Shown one piece after another: positions 1-7,644 of a stretch of DNA of 10,525 nucleotides (the stretch's first letter is position 1; the number at the start of each line of letters is the position of its first letter). The notes below the pieces were generated by a model. It ran no database searches. It was given only the letters and a program-made list of their open reading frames with translations, and had not been told where the DNA came from. Source of the stretch: Prolixibacteraceae bacterium (GTDB lineage: Bacteria > Bacteroidota > Bacteroidia > Bacteroidales > Prolixibacteraceae). The DNA lies in the NCBI GenBank assembly GCA_017998095.1, contig JAGODU010000137.1, positions 1 through 10,525 of the forward strand. Reading direction: 5' to 3'. The position numbers were made by a program, and so were the translations under genes.

Positions 1-1301
1 CCGCTTAAATCTACAAAATAAAAATATATACCTCCCTGAATATTACCATAAAACCATTCTTCATAAGCACGGTTTTCGCTTGTTTTGTAATAGACATCAC
101 GCTGAGTAGGAAGCCCATATTTAATAATTGCTCTTCCACGTTCTGTCCGCCATCCTTCTCTCATTTTTCCATAAGTAAAATACGTATTGGAATATTTAAT
201 CATTTCTCTGAAATTTTCACGAGCTGAATTAACAAATGATGTTGTATCCTGATTTCTTAACTGCCAAAATCTATATAAAAACTTTTGTTTCGCTTCTGTT
301 GTTGAAAGCTCATCGTATAGTTCAATTTCCTGAGGTGTTGCAATAAATTTAATCATTTGATATTCAGTTTCAACAGTCTCGGCTCCCATCGTTGCAAACT
401 CACTTTTTTCAAATGTTAAACTTTCGGAAAAAAGATGTTTAAGTTCAGGTGGCTTAGATGGATTCACTAGATAAAATTTCTTTATTACACTAACAGAATC
501 AGTTGGGAAATCAGAGGGATATTTCACGGTTGCTTGAATATAGTAAACTCCAGTTGGAAATAGTTCAATTGGAAATGTTAGGTATTCTACCTGAGCATTA
601 CTAACAGATTTCTTTTTCATTGGAATACTGACAATTTCATTATTATTAGCATCTAAAAAATTATAAGTAACAATATAACCTTTATCAGAATTTTCTAAAG
701 CATTATATACTTCTAAATAAGAATTAAAAACAGGTTCTTCACCAAAATATTCGAGTGATGGATTCGGCACAACAAATAAAGTATTTTTAAGGAACATTGG
801 GCTCCATTGATTAGATGAATCTTTTTCCTTTTCAATATATTGTGCAAGTTGCAAATCTGATATTTTTAGCTTTGTACCTGAAAAATCTTTGGTTATTACA
901 TTAATCGTCTTTTCAGCTTTAGTTGTAGAATCGTGTAAGTCATAAACAAGTATTTCTGCTTTATACTGGTCATAAGGTAAGATAAAATTCTTCTGACCAA
1001 GCAAATTCATTTTATGCTCAACTATTGGAAGATTTAGTGAATTGGTTACAATCCATTCTTGTTGGTCTATTAACCCAATAGCATTACTCATTTTTACAGA
1101 TATATACAATTCTCCAATGTATTTGTCATCTTGTATAATATAATTCAGCATCGTATCAGGAAATGAATAATATGCTTCTATTTTTACATTTTTTTCATCA
1201 TACTTAAACATAGCAAAATCAAATTCAATTTGAATTTGTTTGGAAAATAATGATAATTGACTTAAAAAAAAGACAATTGTTAAGATTTTTATTATTTTCA
1301 T
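1..1301 (-). CDS. GWxTD-domain secreted protein, 3' end cut off by window edge
   Basis: The frame is open from an ATG at 1301-1299 to the window edge, giving 433 complete codons. Residues 1-20 form a short signal peptide: lysines, then a hydrophobic run ending LSLFS before KQ. Residues about 21-300 look like beta-rich extracytoplasmic sequence with no family I recognise. From about residue 311 the sequence matches the GWxTD domain: a helical part with FLYRFWQLRNQD and a later YFTYGKMREGW, then the signature GWRTERGRAIIKYGLPTQ (signature at residues 383-387), followed by EEWFYGN and GIYFYFVDLSG. Perhaps 20-40 residues are missing after that. The signature carries Glu where the family usually has Asp. 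The GWxTD domain has no established biochemical function; it occurs in Bacteroidota and related phyla and is predicted to be exported. The terminator after the PorV-like gene and a 490-base gap suggest it has its own promoter. No Shine-Dalgarno sequence precedes the ATG, only A/T-rich DNA, unlike the two genes upstream. The domain call is firm; the role is unknown. Confidence 0.88.
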   Translation of the reverse strand, partial: MKIIKILTIVFFLSQLSLFSKQIQIEFDFAMFKYDEKNVKIEAYYSFPDTMLNYIIQDDKYIGELYISVKMSNAIGLIDQQEWIVTNSLNLPIVEHKMNLLGQKNFILPYDQYKAEILVYDLHDSTTKAEKTINVITKDFSGTKLKISDLQLAQYIEKEKDSSNQWSPMFLKNTLFVVPNPSLEYFGEEPVFNSYLEVYNALENSDKGYIVTYNFLDANNNEIVSIPMKKKSVSNAQVEYLTFPIELFPTGVYYIQATVKYPSDFPTDSVSVIKKFYLVNPSKPPELKHLFSESLTFEKSEFATMGAETVETEYQMIKFIATPQEIELYDELSTTEAKQKFLYRFWQLRNQDTTSFVNSARENFREMIKYSNTYFTYGKMREGWRTERGRAIIKYGLPTQRDVYYKTSENRAYEEWFYGNIQGGIYFYFVDLS

Positions 1302-1466
1302 TGTAATTAAAATTAATTTTTTACTTTTAACTAATAAAGTAAAAATAATGATTATTATTTGATTTTAAAAGTTTTTTCTTTAAAATTTTATTTGATTATA
1401 ATTGTAAAGAATATTCTCATATTAAAACAATTTCCAGTATTAAGTTGCATAATGTCTTCTCCAATA

Positions 1467-1503
1467 AAAAAGGTTTTATTTTATCTGGGGGTTGCCAATG
1501 ACA
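1467..1503 (-). repeat. Diverged direct repeat, copy A
   Basis: The 37 bases here match 1673-1709 at 30 positions, with no gaps. The best conserved core reads TTTATCTGGGGGTT on the plus strand, followed by an ATGACA end. Copies A and B are in the same orientation, 206 bases apart, and flank the inverted repeat at 1544-1628. Both are non-coding. On the minus strand the unit begins TGTCATT and continues through AACCCCCAGATAAA, which resembles dispersed intergenic repeats seen in Bacteroidota-like genomes; that resemblance is from memory and unverified. Confidence 0.65.
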
Positions 1504-1543
1504 TCTTTTTTCCAAAACCAATGAAACACAGAACAGAACTAAG

Positions 1544-1628
1544 AAATTCCCCTACCCCCCTTTTTCAAAGGGGGGAATTAAAAAGAAAATTCTTCTCCCC
1601 ACTTTGAAAAAGGGGGGTAGGGGGATTT
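1544..1628. repeat. REPIN-like inverted pair of short G/C-run palindromes
   Basis: The arms at 1544-1570 and 1602-1628 are reverse complements over 27 bases with one mismatch, separated by 31 bases. Each arm carries the pattern CCCCTACCCCCC, TTTTT, CAAAG or its complement. The left unit is also a small palindrome by itself: CCCCCCTTT (1555-1563), loop TTC, AAAGGGGGG (1567-1575). The right unit is a worse palindrome because its outer C-run is reduced to CCCC plus A. Two inverted copies of a short palindromic unit around a small spacer is the architecture of REPIN elements, which are non-autonomous dispersed repeats. The element stands out sharply in otherwise A/T-rich DNA. A large hairpin in RNA or single-stranded DNA is expected. 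No T-run follows on either side, so it does not look like a simple terminator. Confidence 0.8.
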
Positions 1629-1672
1629 TGACTTTCTATTTTTCATAAGCCCTTATTTCATTTCTATTTAAA

Positions 1673-1709
1673 ATAAAAGTCTTACTTTATCTGGGGGTTC
1701 GAAATGACA
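1673..1709 (-). repeat. Diverged direct repeat, copy B
   Basis: This is the partner of 1467-1503. It differs mainly in the stretch after GGGGGTT, where copy B reads CGAAATGACA and copy A reads GCCAATGACA. Copy B lies between the inverted repeat and the operon terminator. The divergence between copies argues against a recent duplication and for two independent members of a dispersed family. Confidence 0.65.
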
Positions 1710-1751
1710 CAATATAATAAGTCTTTTAAAGAAATATTACACTAGCTCTAT

Positions 1752-1785
1752 AAAAAAAAACTGCCAGAATTTCTTCTGGCAGTTT
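1752..1785 (-). terminator. Intrinsic terminator of the receptor/PorV-like operon
   Basis: A perfect 9-bp stem, CTGCCAGAA (1761-1769) with TTCTGGCAG (1774-1782), closes a 4-base loop and is extended by three A-T pairs. Read on the minus strand, the stem is followed directly by nine consecutive U residues (plus-strand A-run 1752-1760). It begins about 10 bases after the stop codon of the PorV-like gene. On the plus strand only three T follow the stem, so it is oriented for the minus-strand operon. Confidence 0.93.
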
Positions 1786-1795
1786 AATCTAATTA

Positions 1796-2833
1796 TTACC
1801 TTAAATCAAGATTTATAGAAAGTCTGTTGACAATTCCGATGTCTTGTGTAGGAGTAATAGAATAGTCTAATTGACCACCAACTCCGCCGACTAAATAGCT
1901 AAGTCCAATACCGCCACAAAGTCCGAACTGGTCATGTCCGAAACGATAGCCACCGCGAACGGAAAGAATTTTCTTCCATGTCCATTCTGCTCCGAGAACA
2001 AATTGCTCTGGCGATTCAGATAGAGTAACAAAATCGAAAGCAGCAGTAACTTTATGGTCATCATCATTATATACTTCAGAAGCAATACCTGCACGGAAAA
2101 TAAGAGGAACATTGTATGCAGATGTTAAGTATTGAACATCAAGAGGTTGCATATATAATTCATCAACTATTTTTTTTGTTGCATTAAGGTCCTGTCCTGT
2201 ATAAGTCATTTGAGAGCCGAGATTATGAATTGAAAAGCCAAGTTTTATACCTTGAATTCCTGTTTCATATTTAGTTCCAATATCAAAAACGACTCCTGAT
2301 GCATCTAAATCGGCAATTGCATTGTATAAATATTTACCGGTAACTCCGAAAGAAAACTGTTCGGTAAGATAGCCGGCAAGAGAAAGTCCAATTGCAAAAT
2401 CATTAACACTGTAGTAAGTTCCTGTACCCTCTGGATTGTTAATAGTAGTTCTCTCAATTTTATCACAACCGAAAGTAGTAAATGAAAGTGCAGATGTAAA
2501 GTATTCACCTATTGGCATAGATAATGCAGCATAGCTATGCTGAAAATCTGAGAACCAACTGGAATACGAGAAATTACCAGCCATATATTTAACTTCAGCA
2601 AGTCCGGCTGGATTCCAATAAATTGAAGTCAAATCGTTAGCTACGGCAGCATAAGCTCCCATACCATTTGCTCTTGCTCCCACAGGTATTTTCACAAACT
2701 GAGCACCTGCTACACCTACTTTCGAAAATTCACCTGCAGAGGAGCCAGAGGTATTATTATCTAAAGCTTGTACCTGACATACTAACGATATAAATATAGC
2801 TAATACTATATACAAATTTATTCTATATTTCAT
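1796..2833 (-). CDS. PorV/PorQ-family outer-membrane beta-barrel protein
   Basis: This 345-residue protein matches the PorV/PorQ (FadL-like barrel) family in length and pattern. Residues 1-23 are a signal peptide ending VQA before LDNN. The family hallmark is at residues 52-79: GARANGMGAYAAVAND, then SIYWNPAGLA. The rest is alternating aromatic/glycine strand sequence with short polar turns, ending in RLSINLDLR, consistent with a barrel. In characterised T9SS, PorV carries folded cargo from the SprA translocon to the surface attachment complex, while PorQ acts with PorZ; many genomes of this group encode several further paralogues of unknown role. The gene starts 24 bases after the giant secreted protein and ends at a strong terminator, so it is the last gene of the operon. 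I infer a dedicated carrier or anchor for the upstream protein. The family assignment is strong; whether it is a true PorV functionally cannot be decided from sequence. Confidence 0.92.
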   Translation of the reverse strand: MKYRINLYIVLAIFISLVCQVQALDNNTSGSSAGEFSKVGVAGAQFVKIPVGARANGMGAYAAVANDLTSIYWNPAGLAEVKYMAGNFSYSSWFSDFQHSYAALSMPIGEYFTSALSFTTFGCDKIERTTINNPEGTGTYYSVNDFAIGLSLAGYLTEQFSFGVTGKYLYNAIADLDASGVVFDIGTKYETGIQGIKLGFSIHNLGSQMTYTGQDLNATKKIVDELYMQPLDVQYLTSAYNVPLIFRAGIASEVYNDDDHKVTAAFDFVTLSESPEQFVLGAEWTWKKILSVRGGYRFGHDQFGLCGGIGLSYLVGGVGGQLDYSITPTQDIGIVNRLSINLDLR

Positions 2834-2841
2834 AAAATTAT

Positions 2842-2845
2842 CTCC
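2842..2845 (-). promoter_or_regulatory. Ribosome binding site of the PorV-like gene
   Basis: GGAG on the minus strand lies 8 bases before the ATG, inside the 24-base gap after the preceding stop codon. It supports the chosen start and shows that this organism uses Shine-Dalgarno initiation for at least some genes. Confidence 0.8.
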
Positions 2846-2857
2846 AGTTCTCTTTAA

Positions 2858-5800
2858 TTATAAATCTTCAATTAATCTGAAACCACCAACAATAACAGAG
2901 AAATTCTTTATTGTTTTGGCTCCGTCAGGTGTTGTAATTATTGCAACTAATGTTTGGCTTTGAACTCTTTGCTTATTCTTGGATAGTAAATTCCAGATTT
3001 CTACTGATTCCTGGTCCTGATAAGCAGAAGCTTCATCGTGTTCTAATGTAGTAACCAAATCACCCATAACTGTATAAATGCTAATAGTGCATCTCTTGGG
3101 TAATTTTGTGAAATAGATTTTTGCATCATAAGGAGATTTCTGTCCCTGATGTGAAATCATATACGGATTAGGTACAACTTTGATTTGGTCCATCATTTTG
3201 TCTGTATAGGAACTTGGTTGAGCATTAGTTACTTTAAATCTTACTTTAGCTCCGGGAAGCGGAAAACCAGCGGCACCACCAGTGGAATATAAAGTTACCT
3301 GGTCACCTGCTTTAAAGTCATCGCCATATTTATATTTCTTATAGTCTTCTGCTGCCCATTTCAAATCACTACTGCCAGGAAAACATCTTCCTCTATTTGC
3401 ATAGTCAAATGCAAAATTAATACCACCAATTTGAACCATATTGCAAAAATCAACTGTATCAGTTCCATTAGCGGCTGATAAATAATAGCGTCCTTGGGTT
3501 CCAACGCTGGAAGGTAATTGTAATTTTACGTGTTCTGGTTTATTGGTTTGCCATGCTTGTTGTTTTTGTAATTGTATAATTGATGTAGGTTTATATCTTG
3601 AATTTATCCAGGCAAATGAATATAGATTGAATTTTCCAATAAATGTATTATTATCAGTATTTAAAAATCTTGGGTCCGGATAATATTTTACTTTTTGAGG
3701 AAACAGTTCAGGATTTCCGGGGAATGAATCCGGTAAAACCATATGTTCCATAAGACCGGGATATTCAATTGAAGCTGGACCTGTTGGAGGTATAATTTTT
3801 GTATTGTTGTGAACAATCACATTCAAATAAGGCACTCTAAACGAAGCTGTTTTTTCAACACCATCATTATATACCAGTTCCATATCTTCATATCCACCTT
3901 CTTCAAAAGTAACGACATAATCTCCAGGACCATTATTATAGCTACCATAAATTGATGTAGGATAATATGGATAATTACCATTATAAAACTCATAACGATA
4001 TACTGATTCATCTAATTTTTGAGTAGTCATAACTGCATCAGTATTATCAGTATTATCCCCATCAAGAACAGCCCCAACAATAGTTGAAACATTTGATGGT
4101 TTATCTTTGCCATTTCTTGCAGTATCAGCTCTGTATCTTCCACCTCTTTGCTGAACAGCAAAGTCAAAACTAAATCCAAGTGTTCCTAATGCTGATGGTT
4201 TAAATGATTGAGCATAACAGTAACCTTTTTCAGCAAAGGTACCTGAATTGAATTTACCGGAACGGAATACTCTTTCGTCATTGTCTCTTAATCCAAATCT
4301 AACAGTATCGGGAGGCACTTGCATTGTATCAATAAGTAATTGGTCAGATAATACCCATGAATAAGCATCTTCAGTAAAGCCACCTCTATACAAAAATGAG
4401 CAAGGAGTAGCTTCTAAATATGTAATACCGTCAAATAAGATTTCGTCAGTTTTTGTATCTCTTAATTTCATTCTTTGATGATACATACCAAAACTCTTAG
4501 TTCGTTTGTCAGCAAGTTCATGAGTTACTAAATTCCAATATGGGTTAAATTCTAATTCTATTTCTCTGCCATCACCAAAGAGTTGATTTACTCTATCCTG
4601 GTCTATAGCAAACATTTTAAAATTATACAATCCACCCATTTTATCCTGGTCTATATAAGTAATTTCAAATTCCGATTTATTACCTATTGGAGCAGCTTTT
4701 GCATAAGAAGTAACAACATTGGTAGTTCCAACAGAACCGTCGTTAAGTTTAGCTTCTGTTGGCTGCATATAATCGCCTTCATCATAAGCTAATACTTTGT
4801 AGTAATAATCGACATTATTGATGATTTTTTCTGTTTTAACCGGGTCTTCGTTATATTCTATTTTGTAATTAGCATTATCATCGCCTAAATCAATATATGT
4901 ATTATTGTTAGTTAATTTTTTCATATAAGTAGGTATGATTTCAGTTCTTACTAAGTCTGTGTTCTCGAAATCATTGAATATTAATTTCTCAAACATCTTG
5001 TGCTTAATATAATAATAGACTGAATCCAATACTGCTTTTACATGATTTGAGTCTCTCATAGCTAACATTGGATTAATAGAAACCATCATATCTATGACTC
5101 TAAGTGTTTGACCATCAATTATAATTTTTCTGTCTGTATGTCTTAAATTAATAGTATCTCTATGATTAACAGTATCTCTTATTCTTTCCGGAATAGAATC
5201 TATATTAATTTTATCATCTATAACAAGTATCTGTTTCGTATATAGTAATGGATTATAGCTTAAAAGTGCTTGGTCTAAATGAATGGTACCAAGTAAAACT
5301 GTGTCAAATAATTCATGATGCGGCTTTGATGTAAACATTTCCCCAGTATTGGTGTTATGATTATAAAAAACTGGATATTCACGTTCTTGATTAATAAAAG
5401 GATTGTGAAACATTGGTAAATCATTTTCATCAACTAATGTTCTGTAATGTTTTCCCCAAGGGTCAGCAAATGCGCCAGTGTCAATTCTTATTATTACAGG
5501 AAGATAACCTAATGTATCTAAAAAAGAAATCAAAGTATCTGGTTTAGCAGGTCTTCTTTGATGGTAAAGTTCCATTCCGGTTTTGAACCAGGAACTTGGC
5601 TGAGAAAAAAGGACACCTTTTCCTACTTTCATCAACTTAATTGCAAATGAATCAAGAGTTGGCGGATTAGTAGAAAAATCATAGACAGGTCCTGCAATAA
5701 GCAATGAATCAATCAATGGAAAAGCTGGACTTTCTCTGTCCTTGCCGGAACGAATTGCTGATTTGTGGAATGGAGTCTGTATCTCCCAATTTGCTATCTG

Positions 5801-7606
5801 TTTCCAACCAAATGGTCCTTTACCAGATGGATAATCAACAAATGAGCTTGAACTAATTTGGTCAATATCAAAAGTATCCAGATTACTTCTTCTTGCACGG
5901 TACAAACGATACCCCATAAAGTCCAAACCACGTTCCAAACCATCCCAGCTAACATCTGATGTAGTATCCCATGTAACCATTATTGCATTATTTAATGGTC
6001 TCCAGTTTGCTATACTTTTTTCAGGTGGAATAGGAGCTCTAAAATTGTTGTCATAAACAAATTGAGCAAATTTATCTTTGCGAACTAATTCTGCTAAATC
6101 AGCAGTTTTTCCATCAGTTTCAGGATTTACTGCCGGACGTGCTAAAATAAGACCAACTATTACCCTAACAGTATCCTCAGGAAGCATAGTAAATGGTCCG
6201 GTTGCCATAAGTACACGAATATCACCGGGGCTTTCAGAAGCTCCATCTCTTACACCATCTGACATATAAAAATATCTGTCGTCATCTTCTGTTTTATCTT
6301 CATCTATCGGCCATCTATGAAATGTTTTAAGTCCAAGCTGATAACGGTTTTCAAAGAAGCGGGCATCTTTACGTAAATAACCATCTAAGGCAGGGTCAAA
6401 TACTAATTTATCTGTACATACTTCTTTATATACATCTATAGTATCGTTACCAACTACTTCCTTAACCCATCTCATTTCGTGCTCAATACACATAGCACAG
6501 AATTCAACAGTATTTCCGTTAATTAAAGAGTCAATAATCTCTTCGCAGCGTAATGCTGAAGGACTTTCAAGAAAATCCATTCCAAAATATCCAAAACCTT
6601 TACCTTTTTCACTTGTTTGAGGATGTTCAGACCAAGCTACCGCTAAGTTTAAAGTATCTTCTTCGTCATAATATCTGACTTTATCGTTTTGAGCGCCTGC
6701 ACTAGAGTTACTGGTTAAAGCAATATCTATATCCATAACAGGAGCCATCCAGCAATCTAATAGAGTATCTTTACTAGTATTTATCATATCATAACGTATA
6801 AAAATAAAATCTCTGTAATCGCCGAAACCCCATGAATAAATAGTGTTTTCGAACTGAAGGTACAAAGGATAACCTTCATCTTTTCTTCTTGTCTCACCTC
6901 CATCAAATCTGCTTAAATCAGAATCCTTGAATACACAAAAAATGTCTTCTCCTGAAATAAAAGCCGGACCTTTTGGAAGAAAGGACCTGTTACGGGTTGC
7001 ATGGTCATAGACATAGCGTCCAAAGTAACGATTAGTCATTAATGTATCTTCAAGACTAATGTCCCATATAGGCCAGTTTGGTCCTTCAGTAGATATAATA
7101 GGAGAGCCATCAGATTTAATAAAATCAGTAGAAAAATAAGTTCTGTATTTCTGATAAGAAGCTGATTCTTCAATAGCTTTATCTCCGTCTAAATAATGAC
7201 CTGGCACCATCCATGAGCGACCATTATTTGGATTATAAGTAACTTCGACATAATTCTTGTAACCGGACTTGTCTGGTCTCATTTTACGGGCACCAAACCA
7301 AATACCGCCACCATAAAAATACTGGTTTTGAGAGCCACGTGGCCAATGTCCACCACCAACACTTTGACTTACATTATGGCCAAAAATACCATAATTAGTA
7401 GTATAGAACTGAAAATTACTAACGGTATTCCTTTGTAAATCAGCTCCGAACTCGCCATAACTATATATTCTTTTTTGAATTTCATCTGCTTTGTTTGTAT
7501 TATTTTTTTTGTTTGGCTGATTCTTGATTTCAGCAAACATAAGCGATGCAGATAAAAACAAAATGAAAGTTATTGCTATAAAATTAAATAATTTTTTATT
7601 TATCAT
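2858..7606 (-). CDS. Giant secreted protein with T9SS-like C-terminal domain
   Basis: This 1582-residue protein has a signal peptide (residues 1-25, ending SLMFA before EIKN). Its N-terminal 500 residues are rich in aromatic and acidic residues, including an acidic stretch DEDKTEDDDRYFYMSDG and four clustered cysteines (354, 370, 373, 397). A fibronectin-III-like segment spans about 530-575 (MVTWDTTSDVSWDGLERG, then GYRLYRARR), and a second lies around 905-945 (VDYYYKVLAYDEGD). The last 110 residues form an Ig-like domain with VVPNPY at 1477-1482, KLPKRCTISIYTVMGDLVTTL and a final strand, related to T9SS type A sorting domains. I know of large proteins with the same NPY / LP-CTI-IYT-G tail in Ignavibacteria and allied phyla, none with an assigned activity. 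No catalytic motif is visible. It follows the receptor gene by 38 bases and precedes the PorV-like gene by 24. I infer a surface-exposed structural or ligand-binding partner of the receptor, exported by T9SS. Confidence 0.87.
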   Translation of the reverse strand: MINKKLFNFIAITFILFLSASLMFAEIKNQPNKKNNTNKADEIQKRIYSYGEFGADLQRNTVSNFQFYTTNYGIFGHNVSQSVGGGHWPRGSQNQYFYGGGIWFGARKMRPDKSGYKNYVEVTYNPNNGRSWMVPGHYLDGDKAIEESASYQKYRTYFSTDFIKSDGSPIISTEGPNWPIWDISLEDTLMTNRYFGRYVYDHATRNRSFLPKGPAFISGEDIFCVFKDSDLSRFDGGETRRKDEGYPLYLQFENTIYSWGFGDYRDFIFIRYDMINTSKDTLLDCWMAPVMDIDIALTSNSSAGAQNDKVRYYDEEDTLNLAVAWSEHPQTSEKGKGFGYFGMDFLESPSALRCEEIIDSLINGNTVEFCAMCIEHEMRWVKEVVGNDTIDVYKEVCTDKLVFDPALDGYLRKDARFFENRYQLGLKTFHRWPIDEDKTEDDDRYFYMSDGVRDGASESPGDIRVLMATGPFTMLPEDTVRVIVGLILARPAVNPETDGKTADLAELVRKDKFAQFVYDNNFRAPIPPEKSIANWRPLNNAIMVTWDTTSDVSWDGLERGLDFMGYRLYRARRSNLDTFDIDQISSSSFVDYPSGKGPFGWKQIANWEIQTPFHKSAIRSGKDRESPAFPLIDSLLIAGPVYDFSTNPPTLDSFAIKLMKVGKGVLFSQPSSWFKTGMELYHQRRPAKPDTLISFLDTLGYLPVIIRIDTGAFADPWGKHYRTLVDENDLPMFHNPFINQEREYPVFYNHNTNTGEMFTSKPHHELFDTVLLGTIHLDQALLSYNPLLYTKQILVIDDKINIDSIPERIRDTVNHRDTINLRHTDRKIIIDGQTLRVIDMMVSINPMLAMRDSNHVKAVLDSVYYYIKHKMFEKLIFNDFENTDLVRTEIIPTYMKKLTNNNTYIDLGDDNANYKIEYNEDPVKTEKIINNVDYYYKVLAYDEGDYMQPTEAKLNDGSVGTTNVVTSYAKAAPIGNKSEFEITYIDQDKMGGLYNFKMFAIDQDRVNQLFGDGREIELEFNPYWNLVTHELADKRTKSFGMYHQRMKLRDTKTDEILFDGITYLEATPCSFLYRGGFTEDAYSWVLSDQLLIDTMQVPPDTVRFGLRDNDERVFRSGKFNSGTFAEKGYCYAQSFKPSALGTLGFSFDFAVQQRGGRYRADTARNGKDKPSNVSTIVGAVLDGDNTDNTDAVMTTQKLDESVYRYEFYNGNYPYYPTSIYGSYNNGPGDYVVTFEEGGYEDMELVYNDGVEKTASFRVPYLNVIVHNNTKIIPPTGPASIEYPGLMEHMVLPDSFPGNPELFPQKVKYYPDPRFLNTDNNTFIGKFNLYSFAWINSRYKPTSIIQLQKQQAWQTNKPEHVKLQLPSSVGTQGRYYLSAANGTDTVDFCNMVQIGGINFAFDYANRGRCFPGSSDLKWAAEDYKKYKYGDDFKAGDQVTLYSTGGAAGFPLPGAKVRFKVTNAQPSSYTDKMMDQIKVVPNPYMISHQGQKSPYDAKIYFTKLPKRCTISIYTVMGDLVTTLEHDEASAYQDQESVEIWNLLSKNKQRVQSQTLVAIITTPDGAKTIKNFSVIVGGFRLIEDL
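2861..3193 (-). other. T9SS-like C-terminal sorting domain within the giant protein
   Basis: Residues about 1472-1582 show the order typical of a T9SS type A C-terminal domain: a first strand with VVPNPY, a second ending in KLP, a third CTISIYTVMGDLVTTL, a middle W-containing segment (VEIWNLLSK) and closing strands (LVAIITTPDGAKTIKNFSVI). Two things differ from the common version. The usual SGxYxY-like strand is replaced by VQSQTLVAII, and instead of ending at a basic residue after the last strand the protein runs on as VGGFRLIEDL. It is therefore a variant, and recognition by the standard machinery is likely but not certain. Confidence 0.75.
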
Positions 7607-7610
7607 TTTA

Positions 7611-7617
7611 ACCTCTT
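7611..7617 (-). promoter_or_regulatory. Ribosome binding site of the giant secreted protein
   Basis: AAGAGGT on the minus strand places GAGG 5 bases before the ATG at 7606-7604. It fixes the start, which is also the one that gives a complete signal peptide. Confidence 0.78.
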
Positions 7618-7644
7618 GAATTCTTTAATATCAATATAAAAAAA

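Larger units (their letters stand above)
1302..1795. other. Gene-free spacer with terminator and repeats
   Basis: This 494-base stretch separates the PorV-like gene from the GWxTD gene. It holds the intrinsic terminator of the upstream operon (1752-1785), two diverged direct repeats (1467-1503 and 1673-1709) and a G/C-run inverted repeat between them (1544-1628). The part next to the GWxTD gene (about 1302-1460) is extremely A/T-rich and should contain that gene's promoter, but I could not pick a convincing -35/-10 pair. An 82-codon plus-strand open frame at 1359-1607 runs through the repeat, has no ribosome site and resembles nothing, so I do not regard it as a gene. Confidence 0.8.

Noticed and set aside
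1395..1400. TATAAT-like -10 box on the minus strand upstream of the GWxTD gene
   Set aside because: No -35-like element lies at a suitable distance, and such hexamers are expected by chance in DNA this A/T-rich. A TTGGAG / TATACT pair further upstream (spacer 16) is equally weak.
1359..1607. Plus-strand open frame of 82 codons in the intergenic region
   Set aside because: It crosses the direct and inverted repeats, has no ribosome site, resembles no known protein and has low-complexity composition; chance openness in A/T-rich DNA explains it.
1544..1628. The G/C-run inverted repeat as a second terminator or as a CRISPR fragment
   Set aside because: No T-run follows on either strand. There are only two inverted units with a short spacer, not regularly spaced direct repeats.
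4583..4792. Open frames antisense to, or shifted within, the large genes (for example 4583-4792 plus and 6078-6269 plus)
   Set aside because: They lie entirely within convincingly coding minus-strand genes, have no ribosome sites and show no family features; they are shadows of the real frames.
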